Below, piece by piece: positions 44,611 to 55,275 of a stretch of DNA of 64,000 nucleotides. A program made the position numbers and the translations under genes. How positions within the stretch are numbered: position 1 is the first letter of the stretch; each line of letters opens with the position of its first letter. The notes under the pieces are model-generated. The model was given only the letters and a program-made list of their open reading frames with translations. It was not told where the DNA came from and ran no database searches. Source of the stretch: Russula earlei (taxonomy: Eukaryota > Basidiomycota > Agaricomycetes > Russulales > Russulaceae); the NCBI GenBank assembly GCA_025769875.1, contig JAGFNK010000118.1:58907-122906 (forward strand), given 5' to 3'.

Positions 44611-46200
44611 TTACACCTCCCGGGGGCTTGAAACTTTGACCGTCAAGCGTCTGAATGCGAGTGTTTTGAGCCTTTCGCGCCTGAATTGAGGCGGCGGCGG
44701 CGGCTGCTTGTGAAGACGCGAAGGCGGCGATCGGCGATGGCGACGACGGAAGAGGCGAGGGCGATGGGAAACGGAGGCGATGGAGACGAGGGCGGCGGTG
44801 ACGAGATGGCGGCTGCGTGGCGGCGGTGTTGTCTTGTGGCGGCGGCGGCTTGGTCGTCTCCATTGCAGGTGGTGGCAGCGGGCGTGGACGAGGAGCGGAG
44901 GCGTAGGCGGCGAGCGTGAGTTCGTAGATAGAGACGCAGGTGGCGAGGACTCGAGAAGGAGGGCTGGAGGCGACACGGAAGGTGGCAGGGCGTGTTGCGG
45001 CATGTCGAATGTGTCGTCGTGCCTCGTGGTGTTGCCAAGCGTCGACCGCGCCGTTGTTGTTGTCGTTGATCCTGTTGGTGTTGTTGTGGCGGAGGCTGAG
45101 GCGTGGTCGTTTGAGGCAACGAGGTGGCGAGAGGTCAAGGGCGTAGGCGATGGCGTCGTGGAAAGGCGTGGGTATGACTTGCGCGTTGTTCGTGTTGTCG
45201 TCTTGCGGCGGCGGTGGTGGGGTCGTCTCCACTGCAGGTGACGGCAGCAGACGTGGGCGAGAGCGCGCGAACGGACGGGGAGGCGATGTGGGAGGCGGCG
45301 TGCGGTGTGCTGTTGGCGTCGGCGGCTGCTTCTCTTGCGGCGGCGGTGTGGCGGCGGCTTCTGCTCCTGTTGTGGCGTGTCGTGGCTAAGTTCGTGGCCG
45401 AGGCCTTCTTGGTCTTCTGGGGTGGTGCTGGTGGCGAGGGGTTGCGACGGTGCAGCGGTGCTGGTGTCGCGCGAAACTACTAAGGCGGCGGCTGAGACTG
45501 AGAAGGTGGCGGCGGACTGAGCTGGTGCGACGGCGGAGGCGGACGGAGCGGAGGCGACGACTGAGAGCGACGCAGGGGCGACGGCGGCTGTGGCTGACAA
45601 GGGCGTGGCGGCGGTGGCTGGTGAGACGGTGGAGGCGGCGGCGTGTGGCGCTAAGACGTCGGTGGCTGAGGCTGAGGCTACGGGGGCAGCTGACGAGACT
45701 AAGGCGGCTGGCAAGGCTAAGAGCGCGGTGGCGGCGGTTGACTGATCTAAAGCTGGGGCGACGGAGACGGCTGGCAAAACTAGGGGCGCGGTGGTGGCGG
45801 CTGAGACTGAGAAGGCTGAGGCTGAGGGCATGGTGGAGACGGCGGCGGCTGGCGATGCTGGTGCTATGACGGACTGGGCTGGACTGACGGGTGCGAGCGA
45901 GGCTAAGACGGAGGCTGATGCGAAGTCGGCGGCTGGCACGACTGAGGCTACTGTGGCGGCGGACGGGGTGACGGACGAGGTGACGGACGAGGCTGAGGGC
46001 GTGGGAGCTGGCTGGGCAGAGACGAGGACGGTGGCGATAGGCGATGTCGTGGCTAAGGCTACGGCGGCGGGGGCAGACGAGGTGGCCGCGATGACGGGTG
46101 CGACAAGGGTAGGAGAGGGCGAGACTGGAGGCGCGGTGGGGACGGCGACAGGAACGGGTGAAGCTGAGGAGGCGGCGGATGGGATGGAGGTGTGCAACAC
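44611..46200 (-). CDS. Ser/Ala/Pro-rich low-complexity ORF inside the hAT element
   Basis: An uninterrupted minus-strand frame of 529 codons. The first 250 residues are almost only Ala, Ser, Val, Pro and Thr. The remainder is rich in Arg, His, Pro, Ser and Thr (RRRKRSSRRRQQH, HRRRKTTTRTTRK). The DNA is dominated by GGC/GCG and GACGG-like units, so other frames are also open and the ORF may be a by-product of composition. Two segments about 390 bp apart (44,790-44,900 and 45,185-45,300) are diverged copies of each other. No domain, signal peptide or membrane segment. Whether it is translated is unknown. Confidence 0.25.
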   Translation of the reverse strand: MLHTSIPSAASSASPVPVAVPTAPPVSPSPTLVAPVIAATSSAPAAVALATTSPIATVLVSAQPAPTPSASSVTSSVTPSAATVASVVPAADFASASVLASLAPVSPAQSVIAPASPAAAVSTMPSASAFSVSAATTAPLVLPAVSVAPALDQSTAATALLALPAALVSSAAPVASASATDVLAPHAAASTVSPATAATPLSATAAVAPASLSVVASAPSASAVAPAQSAATFSVSAAALVVSRDTSTAAPSQPLATSTTPEDQEGLGHELSHDTPQQEQKPPPHRRRKRSSRRRQQHTARRLPHRLPVRSRALAHVCCRHLQWRRPHHRRRKTTTRTTRKSYPRLSTTPSPTPLTSRHLVASNDHASASATTTPTGSTTTTTARSTLGNTTRHDDTFDMPQHALPPSVSPPALLLESSPPASLSTNSRSPPTPPLLVHARCHHLQWRRPSRRRHKTTPPPRSRHLVTAALVSIASVSHRPRLFRRRHRRSPPSRLHKQPPPPPQFRRERLKTLAFRRLTVKVSSPREV

Positions 46201-46347
46201 TGCAAGTGCTAGGAAGCCTGCATACCTGAGCCTTCAACAAGCAAAGGAAAAGGAATAAGTACTTGCCAGTGCGATTGTTGTCAAGGTGGATATAAAATAT
46301 GAGGTACAACCGTATACAGGACCCAACGGTAACTGAATCTAGAGGTA

Positions 46348-46967
46348 CTATCACCTATGGGGAACTCGCCATTCCACTACCATCTCGCCGATTTCATTTT
46401 CCCCTGTATCTGCTCAAACAACCCCATTTAAAACTTTGTAGTTATACTATTGAGTGCCATTAATGTCATTCTAGCAAAGAAAAATGGAGGTCCATTGAGT
46501 GGTTTTCGAGTAGTATTTTGGCTGGGGGTCACGCCTGCATCACGCCTTCTGTCATGGCGGAGTGCGGAGTTTGATTCCAGCTGGGTGATCACCGTACGCT
46601 GACTTGGAGGAGTCTGGTCACCACTGCTGTTTTATCCTCTTAATGCCATGTTACAGGTGGTCCAATTGGCCAGCACAAGACCATATGTATGAGCAGCGGC
46701 TACAGGCAGCTATAACAATGATATATATTGATCTTTTACTTTTACTCATGCAGCACTGGCCCATGATGTGAGCACCGCATTCCGTACATAGCAAGTCCTG
46801 GATTTCACTCAATAATGCTACTCCATTACAACTGTTTTCCCTAGTCCCCAATAAATACATTAATCCCGGGCAGACTTTAATTTGGCATGTGTTACATGTC
46901 CATTACTTTCGTGACATTTGTGACTGGCGAGATGGTAGTGGAATGGTGAGTTCCCCATAGGTGATAG
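46348..46967. mobile_element. MITE with TA target duplication, nested in the hAT element
   Basis: The left arm (46348-46390) begins CTATCACCTATGGGGAACTC. The right arm (46925-46967) is its inverted complement with only about two mismatches over 43 bp. The dinucleotide TA flanks both sides (46346-46347 and 46968-46969), as for Tc1/mariner-type elements. The 620-bp interior has no ORF of note. Confidence 0.75.
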
Positions 46968-46984
46968 TATTCCAGAGGCAGAGT

Positions 46985-47115
46985 GGCAGACAACTCTCCA
47001 AATTGAGCAACCATATCCAAATCTGGCACTTTGAAATGGCTCAAAACCACAGACAGCCACAGACCACTCTCCAAATTGAGCAACCATATCCAAATGTGGC
47101 AGACTAGCACTTTGA
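46985..47115. repeat. Short tandem duplication of about 73 bp
   Basis: The stretch ACTCTCCAAATTGAGCAACC followed by ATATCCAAAT and a GCACTTTGAA block occurs at about 46992 and again at about 47065, near the right end of the hAT element. Confidence 0.6.
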
Positions 47116-47280
47116 AGTGGCTTGAAACGGCTCGTGCCGTTTCTGGACAGTTTTGAGCTGCAAGCCGCTAACAGCTTAATTCGGCTCAGATGCAGCTACG
47201 GCTCGGCTCCAAGCGGTTTCGAGCCGGACCGGTGACAGCACTACCTTGGACTTACCACTTTTGGATGTCATTTCAAGTGC

Positions 47281-48372
47281 AAAATTAAAACTGCTATATC
47301 TCAACATTTTCTCAACAGATTGCCTTGAAACTTTGACAGTAGAACCTTATATACTGTATCTAGGAGCAGCTAAGATATGGGAGCCTAATATTCAGTTCTT
47401 GACATATTAAATTTTGGGTGCTGACATGAGTGCATGATTTTGAACTGCCATATCTCAACTGTTTCTCAATCAATTGACTTGAAACTTGGACAGTGGGATC
47501 TTATGTACTGTATCTAGGCTCAGCCCAAGAGTTGGTGTCTAATTCTTAGTTCTTGAAGTTTTGATCTTTGGGTGCCAATCTGCATGTGAAATTTCAAACT
47601 GCCATATCTCAATTCTTTCTCAATGAATTGCCTCAAACCCTTGATGAAGGTATGATACCCAGGCAGTGGGAACATGCAAGTGGGCAAGATGGGCCAGTGG
47701 GCCATTGACACAGCACAGAGTCAGGGATGCATGTAAATGATGTGGAGCAGTGGTAGAGCATGAGAAGGGGACTTGTTGGAGTGCATGGAAGGGGTTTTCA
47801 AGAACAGGGAACATGACACTGATACATTTGCAGGCAATAAGAGGCTAATTGATATGTTTTACAAGAATATTACTTAAGGAATAAAATAGGAGAGTGTTTT
47901 TAGGAGCTTTTTGGAGTCAAGAATAGAAGTAAGACAGGAATGAAAATGTATAGTGGAAAGACTTCAGACTTTGACAGAAATAACACATTGCCTCTCCATG
48001 TGGCTGATGTGCTTGTTCTGGTTTTGGTGTGTGTGTGCAATTAAGTCACGTGTTTGCATTTTTCTTGGATATGGAGTTGTGGAGCCAGTATGAAATATTC
48101 TTGTTTTTTGGACATTTTTGGTTTTGATGTGGGTTGTACAGGCCTGAGAAGGGTCACAGCAGAATGTATTTTTCCCCTGAGGGGAGTGGAAAAAATTAGG
48201 GGATCAAAAATGATCCCAGGGATGCACCATGTTGTGCTTTCACACTCCTCTGCATGTGCCCCTGGCAGCCTGAAACCACCAACCCTGGATAGGACAGTAG
48301 AGCCTCATGTACTGTATCTAAATGCAGCCAAATAATGGGTTTCAGTCCTTGAGTTTTCATGTCTTGGGGTGC
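47281..48372. repeat. Tandem repeat, about 155-bp unit, split by an insertion
   Basis: Units start at about 47290, 47443 and 47598 with CTGC(C/T)ATATCTCAA and contain TTGAAACTT(T/G)GACAGT and GTACTGTATCTA. The third unit breaks at about 47,645. Its continuation (GGACAGTAGAGCCTCATGTA) reappears at about 48,290 and runs to 48,372. The roughly 640-bp interruption is flanked by AACCCT on both sides, as expected for an insertion. All of it is CpG-poor. Confidence 0.65.
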
Positions 48373-49145
48373 TGACTAGTGATGTTACAGCCCAGCTTGG
48401 CCTGATAGCCATGGCTAAGGCTTGGCTTTGAACAGCTCAGGCTTTCAAAATTATGGGCTGTCACTGCAAGGGCAGCTTTCATCCAGCTTAGGCCCAGCTC
48501 AGGCTAAAGCTGTGGCTTGTTACCAGTAAAGTGCTAGTTTTATGCTAGTTAGTCTGGTACATTGACTCATTATCTGCAAGTAGTTCATCCCATGTAAAAC
48601 CTTCATCAGCATCATCTGTACTTTGAATGAGCTCTAAATCCATTTCTTCAAACTCTGCTTCCTCCTCTGTAGCCACTATAACATCTTGAAAGATAAGGTT
48701 GTTATGATACATACACTTTAGGCATTGCAAGGCTTCCATGACATCACCATTGAGCTGATTACATCATTTACTCAGGGTAATACCAGCTGAAGAGAAGGTG
48801 TGCTCATTTGGCACTAAAGATGCTATGATAGCAAGGTAATCATGAGCAAGTGAAGCAGCTATTGGATAACAGGGAGCATTTAGCTAGGGGAAATGGGGCA
48901 TTAGAACAATTAGGGCAATTAGAATTGGAAGACACTACATACACCCACCATTCCACAACCATCATACCCAGTGGTATGATGTCATTAGTAATCAGGTAGT
49001 TGTTGAATTCAATCATCCATGGAGTGCTAGATTGATACCACAGGCTATAATGGGAAGAAGAGTAACAAAGGCAAAGGCCAAATGTGCTAAATTTTTGAAT
49101 CATCTCAATGCATGTAGTAGCTACTTGTCTTTTCCTCTTGCACAT
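48373..49145 (-). mobile_element. Decayed hAT transposon with transposase C-terminus
   Basis: The left end TAGTGATGTTACAGCCCAGC resembles the end of the 43,211 element after CpG decay. Minus-strand fragments show the hAT dimerisation domain: EFNNYLITNDIIPLGMMVVE + WW, then YLAIIASLVPNEHTFSSAGI, TLSK, a stop, and LNGDVMEALQCLKCMYHNNL. An acidic tail ends at 48545. This is the ASSVSSERAFSSAG...LKGDVVEALQ..LK pattern of fungal hAT transposases, here broken by stops. The other terminal repeat was not found. Confidence 0.7.
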
Positions 49146-49413
49146 TGAAGTCTCTCCTATGATCCTTCAAGTTCTCGATACTACAACTCATTGAATGTAC
49201 TATCAAGTTCCAGTCCTTTAGCTAGGTATGTAAGGTGTATGATGGCTTCACTAGGAAGCCAAGTTGAATCTCTTGTCTAGCTATCTGACAATCAATTCTG
49301 TTCCTCTTGCAACTACCTGACTACCAGTTACTTCCTTCATTGTAAACTCAACAGATCTACTGTTTATTGCCTTAATCATCTGGCTGTGTTATTAGATTCG
49401 ACTTTCTTCCATA
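49146..49413. other. CpG-poor spacer
   Basis: May contain further eroded hAT transposase sequence or the start of the old Gypsy element. Nothing assignable. Confidence 0.3.
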
Positions 49414-50146
49414 ATGGCTTTGACAAGTAGGACACAAACAAGCCTACCAGAACAAAACCTCCTCACTACTCCCTTCAACAGCAGAATATACTGGGTAGGA
49501 CCCAGCAAACTTGGACAACACCTTGGCTGTTTTATTATGCATCCATCAGGGCAATGAATCATTGACAAACACCCCACACTAGTGTACCTTGGAGCAGGAC
49601 ATTGGTATGAAATCCTCAAAGACAAGGACAAACAATGTTATTTGGGAATACAATGAGAAGACCTTGACCAGTACAACATTGAACCAAAGGAAGACCCTGA
49701 ACCAAAAGAACAAACTGGAGCAGACAACCAAAAGACAGACTCATCAAGCACCACTATTAAAGAGGAAACCAGTATCAAACAACAAATACAAAATGCCCCC
49801 ATACCAAACAACATCAAGTCAGACAACAACACCCTCACCCCAATTGTCCTTCGAACAACCATCTTACCAACATTAATGATTTTCAATCAGGGAACAAACA
49901 CCATGGCCACAACTACAGCCATGACCACTACCACAACCACCACACCACCTTCCTCAGTTGGTAGAGCAAACATCACCATGCCAAACAATACATACCAAGC
50001 TCTTAGAAATGCTTTGCAACAAGGTAAAGGACATCCTTCAGGATCTGGAGGACCAGGAGAACCAGGTGGACCTGGTAACCCAGAAGGCCCAGGTGGTCTG
50101 GGTGGCCCTGAAGGATATGGTCCAAATGCTAACTTGCCTCAGGTCC

Positions 50147-50725
50147 TGGTGTAAGGTGAGCCATATTGCTGGCCTTGGAACCACATGTGGACTGTGTGTG
50201 ATGTGTGATGCTTGGCCTCCTCCCACACCTTGCCTCCTTCCTTGCATCTTGTCCTCAGCCTCACCACACCACAAGCCACCTCATGCCTGACATCAAGACC
50301 TTAATCACATTGCCCAGTCCTCGTCACCAACCACATGCACATGCCATGCCTCGGCACACATGACATGTTTGTGTCTCAGGCCTTTCACCATGGCCTTGAC
50401 TGTCTTGACCAGTCTCAATTCTCTTTCATGCCTATCTCCCTTTCATGCCTTTCATCCTTAATACTTCTCTCCTGTATATAAAACACCTAGCTACCCTGTA
50501 GTAAAAAAAAAAAGGAATACAGTCTTCTTGAGTTCCCCCTACCTTCAGTCAGAAACAACTGTGTGTGAGTGATCTTGCTCTCCTCTCCTCTCCTCTCCTT
50601 CTCTTCTCCTTTCCTTCTCTTTTCTGCTTGCTCTTGGGTCAAGACAACCATCTTGGATCGCCATCCAGCCCCATGAACTCTGTGTGCCCCAGTTTGGCTC
50701 ACTTCACTGGTACCACAAGTGGTGC
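50147..50725 (+). repeat. LTR-like insertion inside the gag of the old Gypsy
   Basis: Interrupts gag between NLPQ and DIKTLRI. It begins TGTAAGGTGAGCC, has a TATA-type motif (TATATAAAA, about 50475), an A run and a long CT tract, and ends near CTGGTACCACA. TGGTG occurs on both sides (about 50147 and 50725) but the exact borders are not settled. It could instead be this element's own 5' LTR. Confidence 0.45.
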
Positions 50726-52767
50726 CTGGAGATATCAAAACACTCAGAATCCTTCCAATTCCATTTGAAGGAGACCAAACTAAGGCAGACCTCTTTTTCT
50801 GACAATTAACTGATTACCTTTGTGCCAACTGAGCAGTGGCAGGCATGAACTCCCCTATCTAACAAGACGCAGTCACCCTCACCCTTATGCAAGGACCAGA
50901 AACAGATAACTGGGCATGAAATATAGGTGCATGGATTGACACTCTTGGTCCACAAGATGATATCCCAGCTGTATGGGAACAATTTTTATATTAATTTCCA
51001 ACAACAGTACTAAGATACCAGACATCCACAATGTGCAGCAGGAAACATTTTGGAACTCTGTCTCAGAAACAATGAAATTGACCAATATGTATCAACCTTT
51101 GAAATGCTCGCTCAGGAAGCAGGTTATCAACTTGGTGAAGACTCAGTTACTCACCTGTTCATGAGGGGCCTACCTCAAAATGTCCTTGACACTATACTAA
51201 CCTCACAAAACATGAATACATATGACAACATCAAACAATGAGCAGTCAAAATTATTAAAGGAAAGCAACTACTGGCCAATTTGTTGGGCCAAAATAACAC
51301 CTTTCAACATGCACCATTTGTCCCATGAGGAGGTTTCTCTTTCCAAGGAAACCAACAGTTTCAACAGAGAAATACCTTTAATCTGGGAAGACATGGTACC
51401 TTCTCATCCTTTCAACAAGGATACAATTCATCTATCACCCACAGATCCATGGAAAACCAACCAGTACCCATGGACCTCAATAGAACCCATGTACCCCCTT
51501 TTAGAAACCGAGGGTACTCATGAGGACAAGTCGCAGAACTCAGAGATCCTAACCAATGCTCTAACAACAGAAACAGTAACTGTTTTGAATGCAGCCAACT
51601 TGGACATTTTGCATGCAACTGTCCTCAACGAAAAGAACACATCAATCTCATCAATTGGGATGACAACTCTACTATAGTAGAACCAACCATGATCATTGCT
51701 CATACTTGCTCATCTTCTTCCAAAGATTACATTGCTGCTATGAAAGCCACTCTGGAGTCGCTTTCAGACCAAGACAAGGATGTGCTAGCCTCTCAACTAG
51801 GAGTTTCTCAGGATTTTCCCTCTGCCTAATTTGTTCAGCCTGGATTAGGAGCTTTGACAAGAATGTATATATATCTAACAGGAAGTCAATGACAGTTAGA
51901 ACATACCTCCATTCTTCTCATAAGAGGGCTGAAACTGTCACACTACTCAACTTGGGAGCTACAGAAAACTTTCTGAACCTGAAATATGCTTGATGGCTCC
52001 ATCTTCCTATAAAACAGCTAGAAAACCCTTGAAGGCTCCTCAATGTAGACAGGACACCTAACAAAACTGGAGCACTACAATACTACATGGACTTAGATGT
52101 CAGGACAGGCACAAAAACTATCAAAATGAGGTTCTTCCTATCTGAGCTGGGAGACAACCAAATGATCTGTGGTTTGCAGCCAACCAACCAAAAATTGACT
52201 GGGCAAGAGGATAGATCGATGCATCACATCTACCACTAATCATCAAAGCTCCAAATGCAGCTAAAGCATGATTCCTCCCAAGACAAAAAGGGACTAGGAG
52301 CACAACCAATGATCTCTACATTGGACAAATTATAATACCACAAACAACCACAGATTCTCCCGTTATAACTGAAAAATACAAACAACATAGTCAAGTATTT
52401 TCAGAAGAAGCTGCCCATTGAACCCAGAGCCAAGGATTTGGGACCATGCTATCCAATTGAAACCAGGCACACCAGGTTTGTTACCCAGAAAGATATACCC
52501 ACTCACCCAAAATGAACAGGAAGAATTGAAGATGTTTGTGAAGGAGCACCTACTGAAAGGATATATCCATCCCTCAAAGTCCCCCTATGTGGCACCCTTC
52601 TTCTTTATTAAAAAGAAAGATGGAAAGTTACAACCAGTCCAAGACTATTGAAAGTTAAACAACTGGACTGTGTGAAACCAATACCCTCTACCCCTCATCC
52701 CACAATTGATAAATAAAGTAAGAGGAAAGGAGAAATTCACCAAATTTGACATCTGATGGGGGTACAA

Positions 52768-53315
52768 TGTTAAGATCTGACTGATCTTATTACAAACTCT
52801 TTGTGAAAGAGTTGCTTGATATAGTTCAAGCACTAGACTTCGAATCCTTTGATGTTATCTCAGGAAGATTAGATGTAAGAGAAGAGAAGGGCCTCTTTCA
52901 GCTAGAGTTTTAGCAATATAGTTTATCTTAGATCGTTTAGACAAGGTGAATGTTTTGTCGAGAGAGTAAGTTGAGCATAAGGCTTGACTTCTTGATAGTA
53001 CAGACTATTTATACAATATCTCAACAACTACTGATCCGATTTGTATGAAACTTGGGGTGCACATAGCTGAGAACCAGTAGTATCCAAATACGTAGAGCGC
53101 AATTCAAGAATGTCAGGAATGACTCATGCATGAGTCATTCTTTCCTAGTATCTGTCATCAACCAGTAAGTAGTGAGTAAGCCATTACTGATCAATCAGTA
53201 AGCAGATCAATAAGTGATTGCTAAGCCAGATGAATAAGCGCATATGAGTGAACAGAAATGAGTCACCAGAGCATAGGTAAGCAGATGAGAACAAGGAGAC
53301 GCAAGAATCCTAACA
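52768..53315. repeat. Solo LTR (Copia-like ends) with 5-bp target duplication
   Basis: Begins TGTTAAGATC and ends AATCCTAACA (TGTTA/TAACA inverted ends). It is flanked by TACAA at 52763-52767 and again at 53316-53320. It splits the reverse transcriptase of the old Gypsy between WGYN and the repeated YNN. Length 548 bp with no internal region, so a solo LTR left by recombination. Confidence 0.88.
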
Positions 53316-53493
53316 TACAACAATGTCTGTATCAAAGAAGGAGATCAATGGAAAGCAGCCTTCCTTACCAATGAAGGACTGTTCGAACCAACAGTAATGT
53401 TCTTCAGCTTAACCAACTCCCCAGCCACCTTCCAAACCATGATGAATGCCATATTTGAAGAAGAACTACAAGAAGACTGGCTAACCATCTATA

Positions 53494-55275
53494 TGTTACA
53501 AACCAAGGCCAAGTCCTGGCCGAAGATTGTCCTATTTTACTCAAGAAGAACCTCTCTCACTTTTGCATTGCCGACTCCCTTCCATTTTCTGGGCTATCCC
53601 CCCTGCGGTACAAGATATTGCTATTGCAAACGCACTATAACACGACCAGGCACCAGTTTCCTAATCGGGTAATCATCGCGTGGCAGCCACATGGCCACTC
53701 AGCCACCATGGACCCGAAACAGCAGCACAAACTCTTAGAAACTGTTGCATAAATCATCTGACGTCATCAAGGCTCCAATGACATCATGGCTGACTGAGCG
53801 ACTCCACAGTGACCTCATAGGCTCACTAAGCGCTCCACAGTGACATCATAATGATGTCATCGCTCCACAATGATCAGTAATGCGCTCAGTAAGCCTGAAA
53901 GTTGACACAAGCAAGTTTATGCCTCTGTAGTCCTATTGGATGGTACCAAAGAGTCTAGAATAGTCCCAGTGCTTTGTAATCGACCCTGTATACTGTATAT
54001 AAGCCCCAATGAAGCATGGCAGTCGTCAGACTGTCCATTTGTGACACTCTCATCTTCCTGGGTACTCCCCTGCGACCGCTCAGTCTAAAGATTCCCCTCG
54101 CTTCCAAGGTACTCTTCAACGACCGCCTTGTTTAAAGTCCCCTCGCTACACTGGCCTCCAGCCTTTGCCTTTGTCTCTTGCAGCACCTACCAGTCCCCAT
54201 CTGGTACCTCCTCGTCGTTTGGCTCGTCCTCTTGTTCAACGCCGCCTTCGCCGCGTACCATCTGTTCCGACCTTTGCCCACCTGCTCCTGAGTCCACACG
54301 GATCAGCAGTACGTGTCTTGACATCTGGACAGTCTCTCATCATTCTTGTATTGACCAGCCAACGCTCAAGTGTCTACTCCCAACTCCCCCACTCTTGTCA
54401 ATACCTCCCTGCGTCTCCCTTCTCCTCTCCAGCCCACTCCACGCACCGCCCTTCGCATCCTCACTGAAGACGCCGACCCGGTCGACACATCCTCACCCCT
54501 CAGCCTCTTGTACTCCCCAACGGCTCCCCCATCGTCTCCTACCACTGTCCAGCCTATCCCAGACAACTTTGTCCCTGTCGGCACTCCCCCTCCAGCGCAG
54601 AACGAGCAACAGCAAGCGGACCATCCTCCCTTACCTGAAGGCTTCCTCGACCGTTCCCCCTGCACAGTATTTCGCTTCCATCCGCACCAGTACTTCGTCC
54701 TCCCTACCACCAATCGTCGCCAGGAGCAGTGGCGTCCCCTCCACGACTTGAACCATCAAGACTACCTTGGACGCATCCCTACCTCAGACCAGTTAGCTCG
54801 TCGCGCATTCACAGACACCTTCACTACCGCCTTTCGTGCACGCATCGTCCACACTTTTGCGGTAGAACCCTCCAACACTGCCCTTGCCACCCAGTACCAT
54901 CTCACCCCCTTCGGCATCTGCTCCAACGTTGGGATATATGCCCCGGACGCTGACTTTCCCCTCGGACGCATCGCATACATTTTTAACACCTCGTTATTTA
55001 GGAAACTACTTACCTTGCCTGCTATTTACCGCCCTGCTTACGAAGGATCGTTTTGCTTATCTATCGTACACGACTTCTTGGACGGACGTCTCGCTTTCGC
55101 ATACGGCTACTTACACTTCGAGGAGAACAGTAACCGCGTGTCCCTACGTCACTATTCGACTTATACAGTCGACACCATCCGCTTTAACCCTCAGCTACTT
55201 CGCTTTTGCTTTACGCCTCGTATTCCCCTTAACCCTCTCGAAATAATTGAGAGGTACCAACTCGAAACCATAGAT
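53494..55275 (+). repeat. Long LTR of chromovirus family B, first copy, interrupted
   Basis: Begins TGTTACAAACC right after the CTATA of the old reverse transcriptase and runs 1782 bp to CCATAGAT, where the second copy starts with TGTTACGAACC. It contains a TGACGTCA-centred repeat cluster (from 53759), TATATAAG at 53996-54003 and a long ORF. Compared with the second copy it lacks the final part with AATAAA signals. This fits a young element inserting into this LTR, with TAGAT (55271-55275) as the left target duplication. Confidence 0.8.
53759..53880 (+). promoter_or_regulatory. CRE-like repeat cluster, LTR copy 1
   Basis: Perfect palindrome TGACGTCA at 53759-53766, followed by several relatives (TGACATCAT, TGACCTCAT, ATGATGTCAT) alternating with GCTCCAC blocks. 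bZIP-type activators bind such sites. TATATAAG follows about 115 bp downstream. Confidence 0.55.

Larger units (their letters stand above)
43211..47243. mobile_element. hAT-type DNA transposon, non-autonomous, with captured gene fragments
   Basis: Flanked by a perfect 8-bp direct repeat CCTTGGAC (43203-43210 and 47244-47251), the duplication size of hAT transposons. Both ends begin TAGTGCTGTCAC when read inward. The left end adds GGCT, and then both share CGGTCCGG. Subterminal regions on both sides are packed with GGCTCGG / GAGCCG-type short repeats, likely transposase binding sites. Length 4033 bp. No hAT transposase is encoded inside. Instead the element carries a DUF4743 fragment, a GC-rich Ser/Ala/Pro ORF and a nested MITE. 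The perfect duplications suggest fairly recent insertion. A transposase source is not in this window except as a decayed relic at 48.4-49.1 kb. Confidence 0.82.
49414..53493 (+). mobile_element. Old Ty3/Gypsy retrotransposon, decayed, 3' part displaced
   Basis: Gag-like start at 49414 (MALTSRTQTSLPEQNLLTTP), through a Thr run and a Gly-Pro-rich stretch to about 50150. After an LTR-like interruption come FEGDQTKADLF, YVSTFEMLAQEAGYQLGEDS, HLFMRGLPQNVLDTI and the zinc knuckle CFECSQLGHFACNC (CX2CX4HX4C). A decayed protease region follows. The reverse transcriptase begins at about 52430 (WDHAIQLKPGTPGLLPRKIY, YVAPFFFIKKKDGKLQPVQD), is split by a solo LTR, resumes with [15 protein letters not shown] and [13 protein letters not shown], and stops at LTIYM, exactly before the catalytic DD. 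There a second LTR begins. Many stops are TGG-to-TAG/TGA or CpG-type changes. Confidence 0.85.

Noticed and set aside
44440..46260. Long plus-strand open frames opposite the Ser/Ala/Pro-rich ORF, which could be read as Ala/Glu/Thr-rich proteins
   Set aside because: GC-rich short-unit composition keeps several frames open on both strands. No start context, introns or domain support them.
46545..46590. tRNA-like A-box (GGCGGAGTG) and B-box (GTTTGATTCC) motifs within the MITE, suggesting a SINE
   Set aside because: The two boxes are only about 10 bp apart, no cloverleaf can be drawn, and the element has long inverted ends with TA duplications instead.
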